A stretch of 24,426 nucleotides of DNA. Origin: Rodentolepis nana (taxonomy: Eukaryota; Platyhelminthes; Cestoda; Cyclophyllidea; Hymenolepididae). Shown here piece by piece: positions 10,456-21,858 of the stretch. Numbering within the stretch: the first letter of the stretch is position 1; the number at the start of each line of letters is the position of its first letter. The stretch spans positions 1 through 24,426 of the forward strand of contig UZAE01000394.1 in assembly GCA_900617975.1 (NCBI GenBank), written 5' to 3'. The position numbers were made by a program, and so were the translations under genes. The notes beneath the pieces were generated by a model. It saw only the letters and a program-made list of their open reading frames with translations, searched no databases and was not told the DNA's origin.

Positions 10456-11604
10456 CGTCACCCCCCTGTTTTGTCAAGAAGACTCCCATTTGTTGTCTGA
10501 ACAGGAGAAGTGGAATTTCATTCAATAGTATCTGGTTGAAAAAGGAATAACTTTCGGGCTATTTAAGGGGGAACGTTTTCAATGGTCGCAAGTAACCATA
10601 GGCTGGTCAATTTGCGGGTAAGTGACTCACTAAACTTGCAACTGACCCAACAAAGTTGCTAAGAGCAAGGTTGGTGGGAAACTTTCGTTGGTATGATGTC
10701 AATTTCACCAAACTCGTGTAATAGGGAGGGTGAAAGAGGTTTGAGAAACATCCTATAATAACACTCATACCAGACCAACAGGAGCCAACTTTGTAATCCA
10801 CCCATCTGATATTTGTAGAAACGTGTATGATTGGAAGGACAGTAAACAAAATTTACTCGAACTTGCATCAGTAATGAGGACATTTTAATAGCGGAAAAAT
10901 CTCTTTCTCGACATAATTCAATTGTACATTGTCGTCTTCGAGATTTCGCATTCTTATACCATTTTAGTTAAAACAAGTATAGACAAAATTAAAGATTCTC
11001 TTCTAATTTGCTTGATGCGACTTACTACTTCCTCAATAGGATAGTCCTACTCTATCTTAAATTCGGCATCTTGAAGCTTATCCAGATAAGTTATTCCACC
11101 TCAAAGTATCCACAGTGCATTGTCGTTGAAAGAATTGGGGCATTATTTTAAGACCCAGAATTTATTTCAATCTCCCTCTCAATTGGGAAAATGGGTAGAA
11201 GAGGTTACAAACCATCCATCTTCTGGAGTGCCATTCTCCTGTTTATGCGCCTTAAATGTGAGTCAAATAATAATCAGTCAGTCAATGTCTCTTTAAACAG
11301 AAATTGAGCTGAGAAATGAGTGACTAGCCTGCGGTGTGAATACTACAGGTATCCTTCGAATGTAGGGTTTCTCCACATCCACTTTCTATAAGTGACACCA
11401 AAGCTTTGATCAATAATTAGGGACCCCACTTGCATAAATTGTGATATTGATAAATCTGCATTTCCCCTTAAAAAGAAATTTTGCTTTACGATGTGCACTC
11501 CCCGTGGCTATGATAAATAATTTGTTTATCCATTATCCTAAAAATTTCCTTTGTCTTCATTCTTCTTCCTGTAAAGTTTCATCTTTTAAAGGGATGAGCT
11601 CTAA

Positions 11605-11662
11605 TGGGTGTTTGGCATCTCGCATTAATATTTACAGGCTAATAATTGTACCAGCACACATG
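11605..11662 (+). repeat. Diverged ~60-bp direct repeat, copy 2
   Basis: Partner of 10399-10455: GTGTTTGGCATCTCGCATTA, then TAATATTTACAGGCTAATAA and CACACATGC. The two copies lie about 1.2 kb apart in the same orientation. They could be remnants of one ancient dispersed repeat or paired copies of a conserved regulatory sequence. Confidence 0.5.
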
Positions 11663-13251
11663 CATGCAGACATTTTGTGTCATTATGATTGACATGTTGG
11701 GTGGTTTGATGAGGAGGGAAGGAGGAGGGAGATGCGCACCTCTTTAGATATTTCATGGGAATTACCAGCTTTATTTCCTGAATATTTAATTAATTCAGCT
11801 AAATACATGGACCATCTCATGAAATAGTGTCTCTTTAATTCCATTTTAAGAATTGAGTAATTTCAAAATCTTGGGAATATTGGAAAATCAGGTTTACTTC
11901 CTGGGGTCTCCCCAAATTTCATAGACACCTAATGAAGCCAACATGTGTAACTGCCAAAATTCTATGCTGATCAATCGCTTGGCAATTTCGGTCTGGTTAG
12001 TCAGCCATCGCGTGGAACGATAGATTAAAAGTCAGTCACAAGAGCACCCTCAGGATGCTGGTTTCCACCTCAGTTCCGTCTTTCAATTATCGGACAGATG
12101 ACTATTTGCTCTTTTTCACATGCATAGGACTCATGTAACCATTATTTGCAAAAACCTTCAAAAGGTGCTGTGGAATTAATTTAATTGTGATACTTAGAGA
12201 TGTCTGCACAAAAGGTTTTAAATCATTTAATAATAAATGCAGTTGTTGACAAGAAGGGAGAAATTAAGAGAAGTTTTACTTAATCTTACTAAAACACAAG
12301 ATACCCTATATCTTTGGATAGATTTTGCGACAAACTTCGATAGTCTTAAAATGTGATTCCAGCCTGAAAGTCGAGAGATGCACTCGTATTGAACCGATCC
12401 ATATAGTTAAAGTAAGCATCAGTTGATGCAGATCAACTTTCAACATCTCATTCCCCCTGTAGTTCATAATTATTTTTACTAGGAACATCAACCCAGAAAC
12501 GAGTAAGTATATTCTTCATATTAGAATAAATGAAGTACAAAGCTCTCTATTAAAATTGAATTGCTGGAGTGGAAATTCTCCCGCAGTCATTAAGTTAAGT
12601 TTTGAGCATTCAACTTGGATAGATGATACTTCGAAGCCGTTCTAATGGGGAAATGGCGTTATGAAACTCTTTATGTTGTGGTTGGCTGAGGCGTTCAATG
12701 AATGTACGCCAAGGAGCACTGCTCTTTGTAGAAATGTAAGCTCTCCCACACCAATAAAACGCGCCTCATAATTACGACTACTTTAGACTTGTTAGATTGC
12801 ATTTCACTTTCGTTAGTGTTCGCGTTTTCTGCTACTAGCCTAGTGTTTTAAAGAAGTGTCGGTTGTTGTTGAGTTGATGTATTAAGGAGGCTTTCAGTTT
12901 GCGTTTATCTGAGAGACCATCACTGAGCTTAGTGCATTAACTAGGCTTGATTTAACTATTCTTTCAAATACAACCCTTCTTACAATATTTCGATTGTCTA
13001 CTTATTCATTATTGGAAGCTTGTGTTCTTGAACCCTTGACCGCATCTTTACTAGCATTGCTAATTTTGATTCGACTGGTTCAAGACCGAATAGCTCTTTC
13101 CTTCAATTGTCCACCTCAAAAGAATAAAATCTCCTCAGGTAATTATTAATATCGCCCAATCTTACCACAAATCTATTAGTAGAAATGTACGTGTGCAAAA
13201 TACACCAATTGAGAGGAGGTAGGGGGATCAAGAAAGGAGAAGGAAAAAGTG

Positions 13252-13382
13252 AGTGGAGGTATTCGAACGTGAAAGTCGATAAAATACAAGCAGATGGAAA
13301 TTTGAGGTGGTAGTGGTGATGATCACTCTGACTCCCTCAATGCCAAGCCACTTGATTTTTCGAATACACCACACTACCACTC
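13252..13382. repeat. Imperfect inverted repeat with two pairs of arms
   Basis: GTGGAGGTATTCGAA (13252-13266) is nearly the reverse complement of TTCGAATACACCAC (13359-13372). GAGGTGGTAGTGGTGA (13304-13319) is nearly the reverse complement of CACCACACTACCACTC (13367-13382). The second halves overlap, so the two pairings exclude each other. No flanking direct repeat was found. Confidence 0.4.
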
Positions 13383-13697
13383 TTCTTGAATCTCACTGGT
13401 TTCGACGTATCTACAAGACAAGGGGAAAGCGAAAGTGAACAATTAAAAAGCGGTTTAAATGATCATGCAGAGACAACGAATAGTTTTAAACATGGAGACA
13501 AAAAAGAATTCCAGAGAGCATAAAAAACTTCTTCCATCAACTTGTGTTTCAGTGTGGTGATTCGAAACTTCAAAAAGATGTACTATAACAGCAAGGCTCC
13601 AATGCACTTGAACAAAGACATCCAAATAATATTGATAACAGATTCATACATCTAATTCTAGTGAAACAATATATAAAACAAAGGTAACATCGGTTGA

Positions 13698-13946
13698 TCG
13701 GTTTTCAAGGCAAAATCACCTGACCGAGTTGGAAATACTCAGTCGCAGAAATTGACATCGGCAAAATCAGCGTTGAAGGCAAACCAAGAATGTTCTAATG
13801 AGAAAGTCAAACTCAGTCATCCCTCTTGCTGGCCAGTACAGTTAGCCATTCACGACGATGGGCGTGTACAGATGAGGAATGATGCTAGGACCTTAAAAAC
13901 ACGGACCACTGCATTATCAGCTTTGAAAAAATTCCAATTCCACTAG
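13698..13946 (+). CDS. Open stretch of 82 codons, unrecognised
   Basis: Open from the codon after a TGA (13695-13697) to a TAG (13944-13946). It has no ATG near its beginning. The product would be lysine- and serine-rich at first (segments such as QKLTSAKSALKANQE) and then LSHPSCWPVQLAIHDDGRVQ. It shows no domain, signal or membrane segment that I recognise. It could be chance, a relic or an exon; nothing around it decides. Confidence 0.12.
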   Translation, partial: SVFKAKSPDRVGNTQSQKLTSAKSALKANQECSNEKVKLSHPSCWPVQLAIHDDGRVQMRNDARTLKTRTTALSALKKFQFH

Positions 13947-16097
13947 AAAAGTGTTCCCAACACTCAATCTAGGTAGATTGAATGTAATTTAGAATTTGTC
14001 TTACGAGAAGTTTGTATCATGACGCCTCTTTATTGAAAGGAAATAACCATTGCGCTTGGTCACACACACACCCCACTGGAAGTGCACCGATGAGCATTGA
14101 CCTTGTGAAACAAGAATTTATAGAAATTGCCGTTTGACACTGGGTCTTAAATGAAAATTCGATTACCCCTTACTTTCCTTTAAGATGAATGTAGGCAATG
14201 CATTAGAATTCATAGGTTTCTAAATGTTTTGTCTTTAAACCAGCGATATCACAATCGTGGTCATATTTGAATAAAACAATCGGTGGAAATGACCTCGAAT
14301 TAACTCACCAGCGCTATGAGCATCGAATTATCATTAGTCTCAGGTAAATAGCATAGTTTCTCAATGGATTTTGTAATTGAACTAAAATATAGTTAATATT
14401 ATATTAAAATGATAGGGATCAAGTCTGACTTGATAATCTCAGAAATAATATCAAGATCTAGATTGCCTGTTAATAATTTTATCGTAAAGTATGCTACATG
14501 CTCCTGAAAAGAAGACAATGGGATGAGCCGAAGTAGGACATTCTTACATTGTAGGGACGGGGGAGAAGAGAGGGCTGGACTGCTAAGTAAAATGGAACTT
14601 CCATCTTCTAGCTCATGTTTTAGGCTTACTAACTATTCCCAAAAATAAGTTTCACTTCTAACGCTTTCAATCGGTTTTGAAACAGAAGCAGTTAGAATTT
14701 TCACGCCAAATTATAAACTAGCTGAAAAGAAACCTACAACCTTAACCACTCCCTCAAGAAGAGTCTTGCAAGTTTATGTATCTTTAGCAGAAATACGTAG
14801 AACATAAAACGTAGACGGGAGAGACATAGTAATTCTGGGGGTTGAACACTACTTTTGACAGCTCTCTAATTCTACACAAAGCAATTCCCGCGGTATACAA
14901 TAACCAGACGCACTTTGATCTACAAGGGGAGACAAGAGAGGTCATAAGGGGTCAAGTGTCCAAAATATGTGACACGCCGACAAGCCTTTGATGTTTTATT
15001 GGACTGCATGATGCCGATGAGATCTTGGCCAAACTTTATTGATCGAGTCTTTGGCGCTCTAGCCTGTCTTTATTTTAACCATAAAAACATGTAATGGGTC
15101 AGAAATTGATAACCGTGGTTATAAACGGTGGTTTGGTGTTTGAACTAGCTTAAAAGCGGTTAAGTCGCGTTAATAGGTGCCACCTTTGATCTTACCGGTC
15201 GTGAGAGATTTAAGTTTTACAGGCATGAGCGTCTGAAATTGGAGAGGTGGACTGAAGACAGTGCAAGACGTCTGAAAGAACAAATTAATTGTATTATTCA
15301 TATGGCCTACTACTTCCGAGCTTGGTTGTTAAGTAATATTTAGGTAGCGAAAAACCAATTCATCATGGCTTTAGTCCCATTAATCTGCCAAAAGAAGTTG
15401 GAAATCACAATGATTCCTAATGGGCAGAAGTTTAAATTTGTTATTGAAATTTAGATTCAAAGAGGAATGAAGATAAAAGAGCACAAGTCGCAGAGGACCC
15501 CAGAAAGAACACCTCTTCATCAGTGCATCGAAATTTGAAAATTCATTTAAAGACCACTCAGAGTTTCCTCTTCAATCTATTTTAATTTGTAAGCCGTGCA
15601 CCCGTTTGTCAAGTTCATATGCTTTATACGATCTTTCTGAAAAATTACTTCTCCCTATCCTTTTACCCTATGCTAGAACAATATCCGTAGTGCACCTAGT
15701 TGAAACCTAGATTACTATTAGTAAATATAGAGGAAGTCGGTGTGGCATTTTTCGAGTTTGTAACACTGCAAATCAATCAAATTAACAAACCACAAGCAAA
15801 CCAATGAAGCAATTATGGTAGCACTGAAAATGGTGAGAGTTCAAACGCATGCAATCTAAAGGTAAGGGACATTAGAACTGTGTGTGTGTGTGTGACGGCT
15901 CTGGATACTGTGGAGAAATAAGGGGAATCGCAAAATCATTAGCTCAGAAGTGGCATGAACATGGATCATTATAAAGGAGAATAAAAACGACTCGAATGAG
16001 AGATCTTAGGTTATATTCTTCTGTAGAAACGAAGTGGAAGAGGGAGGCGGCATAGAGAAAAAACAAAGCCAAGAAGCGCCGAAAACACCTACCCATT
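13947..16097. other. Non-coding DNA downstream of SEH1
   Basis: No gene is recognised. It probably includes the 3' untranslated region and end of SEH1 (minus strand). Candidate minus-strand poly(A) signals are an ATTAAA near 15585 and AATAAA near 15070, 15036 and 14997. It also contains a 16-bp TG repeat (15879-15894). Confidence 0.5.
15879..15894 (+). repeat. TG dinucleotide repeat, 8 units
   Basis: An uninterrupted run of TG pairs. Confidence 0.9.
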
Positions 16098-16120
16098 TCA
16101 CGAGTGGTTCAGCACTTGAG
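16098..16120 (-). CDS. Candidate terminal coding exon of SEH1
   Basis: The minus strand has a good acceptor, TGTTCTCTTTAG, ending at 16121. Joined in phase to the G left over from the exon ending at 16580, it reads A-Q-V-L-N-H-S and then TGA (16100-16098). The vertebrate protein also ends in a short polar tail with HS as its last residues, a weak point in favour. The intron would be 459 bp. A second acceptor at 15272 (TTTGTTCTTTCAG) joins in phase to a 20-codon ending with a stop at 15210 and nearby AATAAA signals, and cannot be excluded. Confidence 0.3.
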
Positions 16121-16579
16121 CTAAAGAGAACAGGTAAGTACGTGAATAGTAACTACTGCAGCCAAACTAAAGCAGGCCAACGTAAAATTTCAAGAGTGGG
16201 AAGAAAAATTGCAGTAATTCAAATGGAAGTATTTTGAGCTAATGAAATAAAGTGAAAACTCTGGCCAAACAACGATTTCTTAACAAAAAGATGGTGATTC
16301 CAAAGATTAAATTTGCATAGAGAGAACTCGAACCCATGCTCTTAAACTAAACAAACATATGCAATATGGATAAGTCACTGGCGTACGGAATACAGATGGG
16401 CTTCGACCCTATGACATCTGGCTAGACAAATGAGCACAATTAGTGGGAACATGAGAGTGTCTTTTTTGACATGCAGTAAATTGTATTGGTGGTTCGACAG
16501 TAGTAGTCTCACTGGGTCCAATCACCGTACCTAAACCACCAACACCAATCATTGCTTTCGCGCAGAGTCGCCCACTTAC

Positions 16580-16921
16580 CAGCCGATAAAGCCGACTCGA
16601 TTGAGGCTTCCGAAGAGATGGTAGACATTGTCACAGGAGCCGTAGTATTGCCACTACTGATTTCAGTAGCATTTGAAGATTGTTGCTGTTGTCTAGGCTT
16701 GTCTGTTGCTGCAGAAGCAGCTTGAGCAGCAGAGGAACCACGGAGAAAACTGTGCGACTGCTCTATTGAATTGATTGTAGCTGCTGCACTGAGGAAAGAT
16801 GGTGGAATAGGGAGACTAACCTCGCCCGGACGGACAATGGCCATTGGGAACCAGGCTTTCAGGTAGTTGGAGCACCAGAGACGTACTGTACCATCGTCTC
16901 CAGCTGAGGCAAGAATGTTAC
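16580..16921 (-). CDS. SEH1: SEH1 nucleoporin, exon encoding the last recognisable WD40 strands and C-terminal tail
   Basis: The exon starts after CTCTATTAG. With the G carried over from the previous exon it reads GNILASAGDDGTVRLW (last WD repeat), then CSNYLKAWFPMAI, matching the vertebrate [23 protein letters not shown] block. The remaining ~80 residues are a low-complexity tail rich in Ser, Ala, Thr and Gln (for example AAQAASAATDK and a run of Gln), as expected for the disordered C-terminus of this protein, though longer than in vertebrates. The exon is 342 nt and ends at 16580 before GTAAGT in phase 1. Reading on without splicing would add 23 residues ending ...WTQ before a stop at about 16509; I prefer splicing because the donor is a perfect consensus. 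SEH1 scaffolds the nuclear pore (Y complex) and works in GATOR2 on amino-acid signalling to TORC1. Confidence 0.88.
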
Positions 16922-17876
16922 CTAATAGAGAAATAAAAAGAACCAAAAATTAGATTATATTTAGTGATTTTCTCAATAAATATCCATATACTCATAAGAA
17001 CTGGAAAGAGTATCTATTCAATCTGTAATACAGCTAATGACTCGCAGATTTACTTATCATCTTGACCATAGAGTGCCCTTAAAAAGAAATTTAGTCTTTT
17101 ATATGTAACGGTGCAAATTCACACTTCCCCTTCCCACGACTCTATCACGTCGTAATCCAGTGCGAGTACAGTAACTCAACCCTTATCACCTTATTTTGGT
17201 GAGAAGTGAAGTGGCATCAACACTCAACAAATTGTATCGTGGTCTAATAAAATTCGCACGAGACAAAAGGGAAAAATCAACGCTTTTGAATTATCGGCAA
17301 AATCTCTATTCTACGGGTAGAGCAAACAACAATGATCACCATTGCCATTTCTTACAAAGCTTATATATGTAGATATACAACTGATGCCTCAGAAAGAGAA
17401 TTACTGATACAAAATTAGGCAGAGACATGTATTATTATTTACTTCCTTCGTGGAGCTTACGTTTTGTAGCAAAAAAAAACAAATGAATAAACACCGTAAA
17501 AGCGAATTAACCGATTTCAAAATGTGCTCACTTCCCCTTATCAAAGATAAATCTTTAATCAATTAAATATGAGCAAGCAAGAATATTTCCAAATAAAAGC
17601 GAGCAGTCATTAAGAGCAGTAGTTCCGAGCCGCCAAGCGTCCCCTTCAATTTGGGGCATTAGTAGCAGCAGCAGTAGCAGTGGGAAGGCAATGAGGGGGG
17701 GGAGGTTCACAAGTGGACTCGAGTGTGTTAATAATTCAAGGCACATTGTAGTATACTCGCTAAGGGGATAGTGAGCGCACGCAACATACCCATGTTCGCC
17801 CTCTCTTCCCCTTACCTTAGTTATGCATGGGAGAAAGCGTGAGTCCAATTTGCCCAGTTTCTTACGCCTAATGAAG

Positions 17877-17904
17877 ACACACACACACACACACACACAC
17901 ACAC
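17877..17904 (+). repeat. AC dinucleotide repeat, 14 units
   Basis: An uninterrupted microsatellite within the large SEH1 intron. Confidence 0.95.
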
Positions 17905-20071
17905 TTTCGTATAAAAAAGTTGAGGAAGGGGAGAATAAGGGGAGGGGGGTGGTGGGATTAGAGAAAAGGTTGAAAGATGACCAACTTTCACGCTTTCTAC
18001 TATTCTCTTTCCACATTATTCCATTGCTGATGTGTAAACACTTAATAGATCTCACACCGTTTCATCTCTTAAGGACAAAGCCACTGAGGATGATCGATTC
18101 AACTGTAGCTTAATGTGCTCCCCAATTTTACGCTAAGCCATTGGCTACCACGGTGCGTTTAAAGGGATTCCATTGATAGTATACCTCTTAGATCCACTAC
18201 CAAATTGACGATAAATTGCAATGGTTCTACTAAATAAAACGCTGACAAATGGCGTGAGAAGGGAATATTATTGGTAATTATTAACAAAAAATGGTCAAAT
18301 TAAGTTGATAGCGAAAATAAGAATTGAACAGTAAAATATGTATTTATAATAAGGTTAAAAAATAGTTCTTATCTTATACCAACGAAAATGCGCATCAAAA
18401 TAGATTATATGGTTGCAATCTGTTTGAAGAACAGGATTGCCAAGTTATGTGGTGACATGAATAACCCCGTAGAAAAATAACGGGAAATTATGTATTCCTC
18501 AGTATTTTACTTTCATGAAGTCGAGTTATCTATGCTTTGTGGGTTAATAATACACGATAGAGAATTGACTACATAACGACTTCATTTGATACTTATCCTC
18601 AACGTAATTAAGTACGGCGTGGATAACACTTTGAAGTAAGTAGAAAAAGCGTAACTAGGACCCGCTGTTATGGTAAACTCGTATCCTGCCAATTCTTTTG
18701 TAGATTAGAATTAATCAAATCCCCCCTGACATGTCATACCTGAGAAGATAATTTGATAAAAATGACAACTATCACTCTTAAAAGTCACGGGCATACATGC
18801 TGTTGAAGTAAATTCATTAGAAAAAAAAGAGCCAGCGAATTTTGACGATTTCAGTCATGAAAGTGTATTTTTTGGTCGGGATCAAGTAATGGACAATGTC
18901 ACTTAGTCCTCAATACCTCTTTAGAACGCTCAATTGGCAAGGATGTTTTGGATTGAATGATTCTCTAAAGAATTGCCCGATCCCACTGTCTTTAATTTCC
19001 ACTATCATCAATTTTAAAACCAAGGTAATAAACGTATATGAAAGTCTATAAGTGCATAATGGCCACACAGAGAACACCGACATCACTCATTTATGCTACA
19101 AATCTTCACAGTCACCATACAATTAGGTAAAGTCCACAGAACCGCATCAGACTTTAACTTTCCGGTCGAAACAACGACGGAGGGGAAGTAAGTAGTGCTA
19201 TCCCCTTCACACCCATTCCCGCCCCCTTACCCCACCCCCAAGCCTGGTATCATGAACTCGCGGAAGACAGCAAAAGAAACAGCAGCCCACTCTATTATGC
19301 ATGCACGCAAGCCGTGGATAAGGAAACTGCGCTACAATCCCGCTTACTCTATTGCCAATGCATACATACTCGGTATGTTAAAATATAATTCTTCGTAGCA
19401 TCACCACTTGGAGACTTATTAAGATGCAGGTCATAGCAAAGCGTTGATTCCAACAAAAAGGCACTAATCACATTACATCACACGAGAAAGGTTTTTCAAA
19501 CAGTTGCTTGCTCAAATCAAATAATGCCCGAGTGAAGATACGCTAATTAAGAAAAACCCTTAGTCTTCCTTGGGATATATTTGGATTTTCTGTTGTTTAA
19601 TACGTATTATAAATACAACCTTAAAATAAATGGACTCATAATACCATTTAAATTGAAGGACCTAGTCACACGACGATAAACCTTCTTTCGAGTTATTTTA
19701 ATTAAGATCACATCGAAATTTACTAATCAAACCAACGGCCAAACTAAAACTGAATACCTTTAGTTCGCGGGGATAAAAAAACTGAGTTTACATTATGGCG
19801 CACGAAATCAAACACATCCAAAAATGAGCATAATGTAACGAAAACCCTGGAAATCAAACGAGTTTCAATTTCATGCTCGAAAAGTATTCTTTGTAACAGG
19901 GCTAAACTCCAGTAAAAGAGTGTATTTGATCTTACTTGGGGCTTTAAATGACTCATTAATATGTATTTTAAAATTTGAGTAGTGTTCAAAAGTAATATAT
20001 ATAAAAGAAGTAATTAAAAACAAAATAGATCGCAATGATCGATTTAAGTAATTAAATCACGTAGGCGAACT

Positions 20072-20143
20072 GGAAAGTCCTTTCAAGCTCATGCCCCTAC
20101 CCAAGTATACGAGCACAGTGGCCACTGAGGCATCGGCTTAACC
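20072..20143 (-). pseudogene. tRNA-like relic (possible SINE head)
   Basis: The minus strand contains TGCCTCAGTGG, close to a pol III A box, about ten bases after a GGTTAAGCC. A degenerate B-box-like ATGAGCTTGAAAGG follows about 40 nt later, with GTGCTCGTATACTTGGG in the anticodon region. The acceptor arms do not pair convincingly and the B box lacks the invariant TTCGA. It is at best an old tRNA pseudogene or a tRNA-derived SINE head. Confidence 0.3.
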
Positions 20144-20529
20144 TTTTTTCTAATTACTCAATTATGAGGTGATATACGACCATTAAAATGACCAATCTCC
20201 AAAGATCATCAGGCATTTAGGTCTTCAAGAGCTTGTAAGAGATTATAGATAATTGCAGAAAACGATGCGTATTGGGCCGATGTAAAGACCTCTAAATGTC
20301 TTGTAAAAATCCGTGTAACTAGTCCTGTACACCTTCACCACGCTATATAAACAGGATTTCTTTTATCATATAAACGATATGCAAATTCTCAACTATGGAA
20401 TTACAGCTAACACCTTCATTCCGGAACAGAAAGTTGGAACTATGCTTTTCCCACTTTTGTTTAGGAGAACCGATTTTAGGGAAACAGTCAGAAGTTGGGT
20501 CTCTCAATAAATGTGTCCATCTATTTACA

Positions 20530-20543
20530 CCCCCCCCCCCCCC
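20530..20543 (+). repeat. Run of 14 C
   Basis: A homopolymer in the SEH1 intron, G-rich on the transcribed sense. Confidence 0.95.
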
Positions 20544-21020
20544 TGTTCCTCGTTACTACTCAACACTGTATCATTAGCAGGTGTTGTAGCTACCAAAATG
20601 GGTTCCCTCAGAGATATCCAACCGCTTTTGTTAAAGGTATTATAGTAACCCTATAGCTCTACGGGTAAGATTATTGGCAAGCCTGTGATGGGAAGCAAAA
20701 GGAACAGCACCCTAGAGTCCCTCAGGGGACCGCTGGCTTAACAATATGCAATGGCAACATAAATGAAGGGTTTAAGATATTTATTATGAAAACCAAACAC
20801 TACCTAACCTTTTCATAAGTAAAATCGAAGACAGCCTAGTGCTGATTTAAAACAAATCAATCAAAATAGGGAAATAGTCATGGTAAACGTAATCATCATA
20901 TTATACAAGTCAATACAGTAGATAATTTGAGGGGTATAGGCAAAGTACATAAAGTGGAACACTTTATTAAAGCGTCGATCATCACAAAGCTAAACATCGT
21001 CAAGATATCTAAACCGATCA

Positions 21021-21035
21021 CCCCCCCCCCCCCCC
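21021..21035 (+). repeat. Run of 15 C
   Basis: The second long C homopolymer in the same intron; its exact length may vary or be a sequencing artefact. Confidence 0.95.
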
Positions 21036-21529
21036 GACAAATTATTTACTGGCTATAAGTGGCAAAACAAAAAGTAAACAAAAAAAACAAATTAAGCGTC
21101 TCAAAGAATAAATAGTAAAATATTTTCGAAAAAAAGTTGGACAGAAGTTATAAAATTCTGTGAACGAATTTTTCCTCTAGATAACGGGTGGATTGATTAC
21201 TATTTTCCAAGCCCAAGCATGGAAATGGAACCTCAGTGTCAAGTTACCGGCTAATCCTGGAACTATTTAACCGCGCGTTGCATATAGATGCATGTCCTTA
21301 ATGAAAAAGATAATGAATTATAAGCCTACTGCTTTCATACAGAGAAATTATGGCAGTGGTACTACATAACCTCATCCTAAGTTTCATGTGTAGCCGTATG
21401 GCACTACATTAATATCCATAGGTCTTTCTGCAAGTTCCATATTGACCAGTACCAACAAGGATGATTGACCATTTCGTTCGTTGGATGCACATCAATTACT
21501 ATTGAATGCATTTGTTTTAGAACGGGGGG

Positions 21530-21601
21530 GGGGTTTGCGATAGACTTACCTCCACGTGGTGCACCCTGGGCAACGTATACTCATACGGCAAAAAAGTCTA
21601 T
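21530..21601 (+). ncRNA. HDV-like ribozyme in retroposon D
   Basis: P2 (21540-21547 with 21594-21601), P3 with loop TCCACGT, TGGGCAAC (21567-21574), P4 and GCAAAA with C21589 are all identical to copy A. P1 pairs 21530-21536 with 21561-21567 and keeps the opening G-U wobble, but has a T-C mismatch at its sixth pair. It may therefore cleave more slowly. It is antisense to the SEH1 transcript, so it would not form in the SEH1 pre-mRNA. Confidence 0.75.
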
Positions 21602-21858
21602 TAACCGGCAGTTGACTTCTGACTTCAAACTACCATGGCCCGACTGCTTGTCATATTCGGCCCCTTTCACAGTACTCGTCTTACATTTTTCTCTACCTTT
21701 GTGTCTGTCTGCCTCTTTTACATCTGTGAATCGCTCTTCTGTTCCCCATCCCTCGACTTTCCTCTACTTTGATGAACCTTCCTTCTGTGAAGCCCGAAGT
21801 TAGCTAAATGGCTAATGATAGCTATCAAAACACCTGCCATTTGAAATAAATAAATAAA
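21530..21858 (+). mobile_element. Short retroposon, copy D, in a SEH1 intron
   Basis: A copy of about 330 bp, nearly identical to copy A over the first 100 bp. The target-site duplication TTTTAGAACGG is at 21515-21525 and 21859-21869. The element proper starts with four G, but the junction carries a run of ten G (21524-21533). It has a single CT-rich unit, the 3' TGATAGCTATCA hairpin and an AAAT tail. It lies antisense to SEH1. Its similarity to A and its clean duplication suggest a fairly recent insertion. Confidence 0.92.

Larger units (their letters stand above)
9401..13251. other. Non-coding, probably intergenic DNA
   Basis: Its left part (to about 10 kb) should once have held the rest of the dead transposon, but I cannot trace it. 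It also holds a diverged repeat pair at 10399 and 11605, listed separately. Short open stretches at 10325-10525, 10607-10883, 11441-11692 and 12306-12491 show no protein-like pattern that I recognise. Confidence 0.55.

Noticed and set aside
16027..16133. Possible plus-strand exon flanked by CTTCTGTAG and CAG/GTAAGT
   Set aside because: Both splice sites are good and the frame is open (EKKQSQEAPKTPTHF), but no neighbouring plus-strand exon or homolog is recognised, and the same DNA holds a minus-strand SEH1 terminal-exon candidate.
16509..16579. Continuation of the SEH1 frame to a stop at about 16509
   Set aside because: It begins with a perfect GTAAGT donor and its composition differs from the Ser/Ala-rich tail; treated as intron, though a retained-intron isoform is possible.
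17555..18055. 166-codon minus-strand open frame
   Set aside because: It crosses an AC microsatellite, a polyleucine-like stretch from CAG/TAG-type repeats and G-rich DNA inside a SEH1 intron. No domain is visible.
21465..21803. 112-codon plus-strand open frame over copy D
   Set aside because: It is a frame through the retroposon (reading the ribozyme as protein). The same frame recurs in copy C only because the DNA is repeated.
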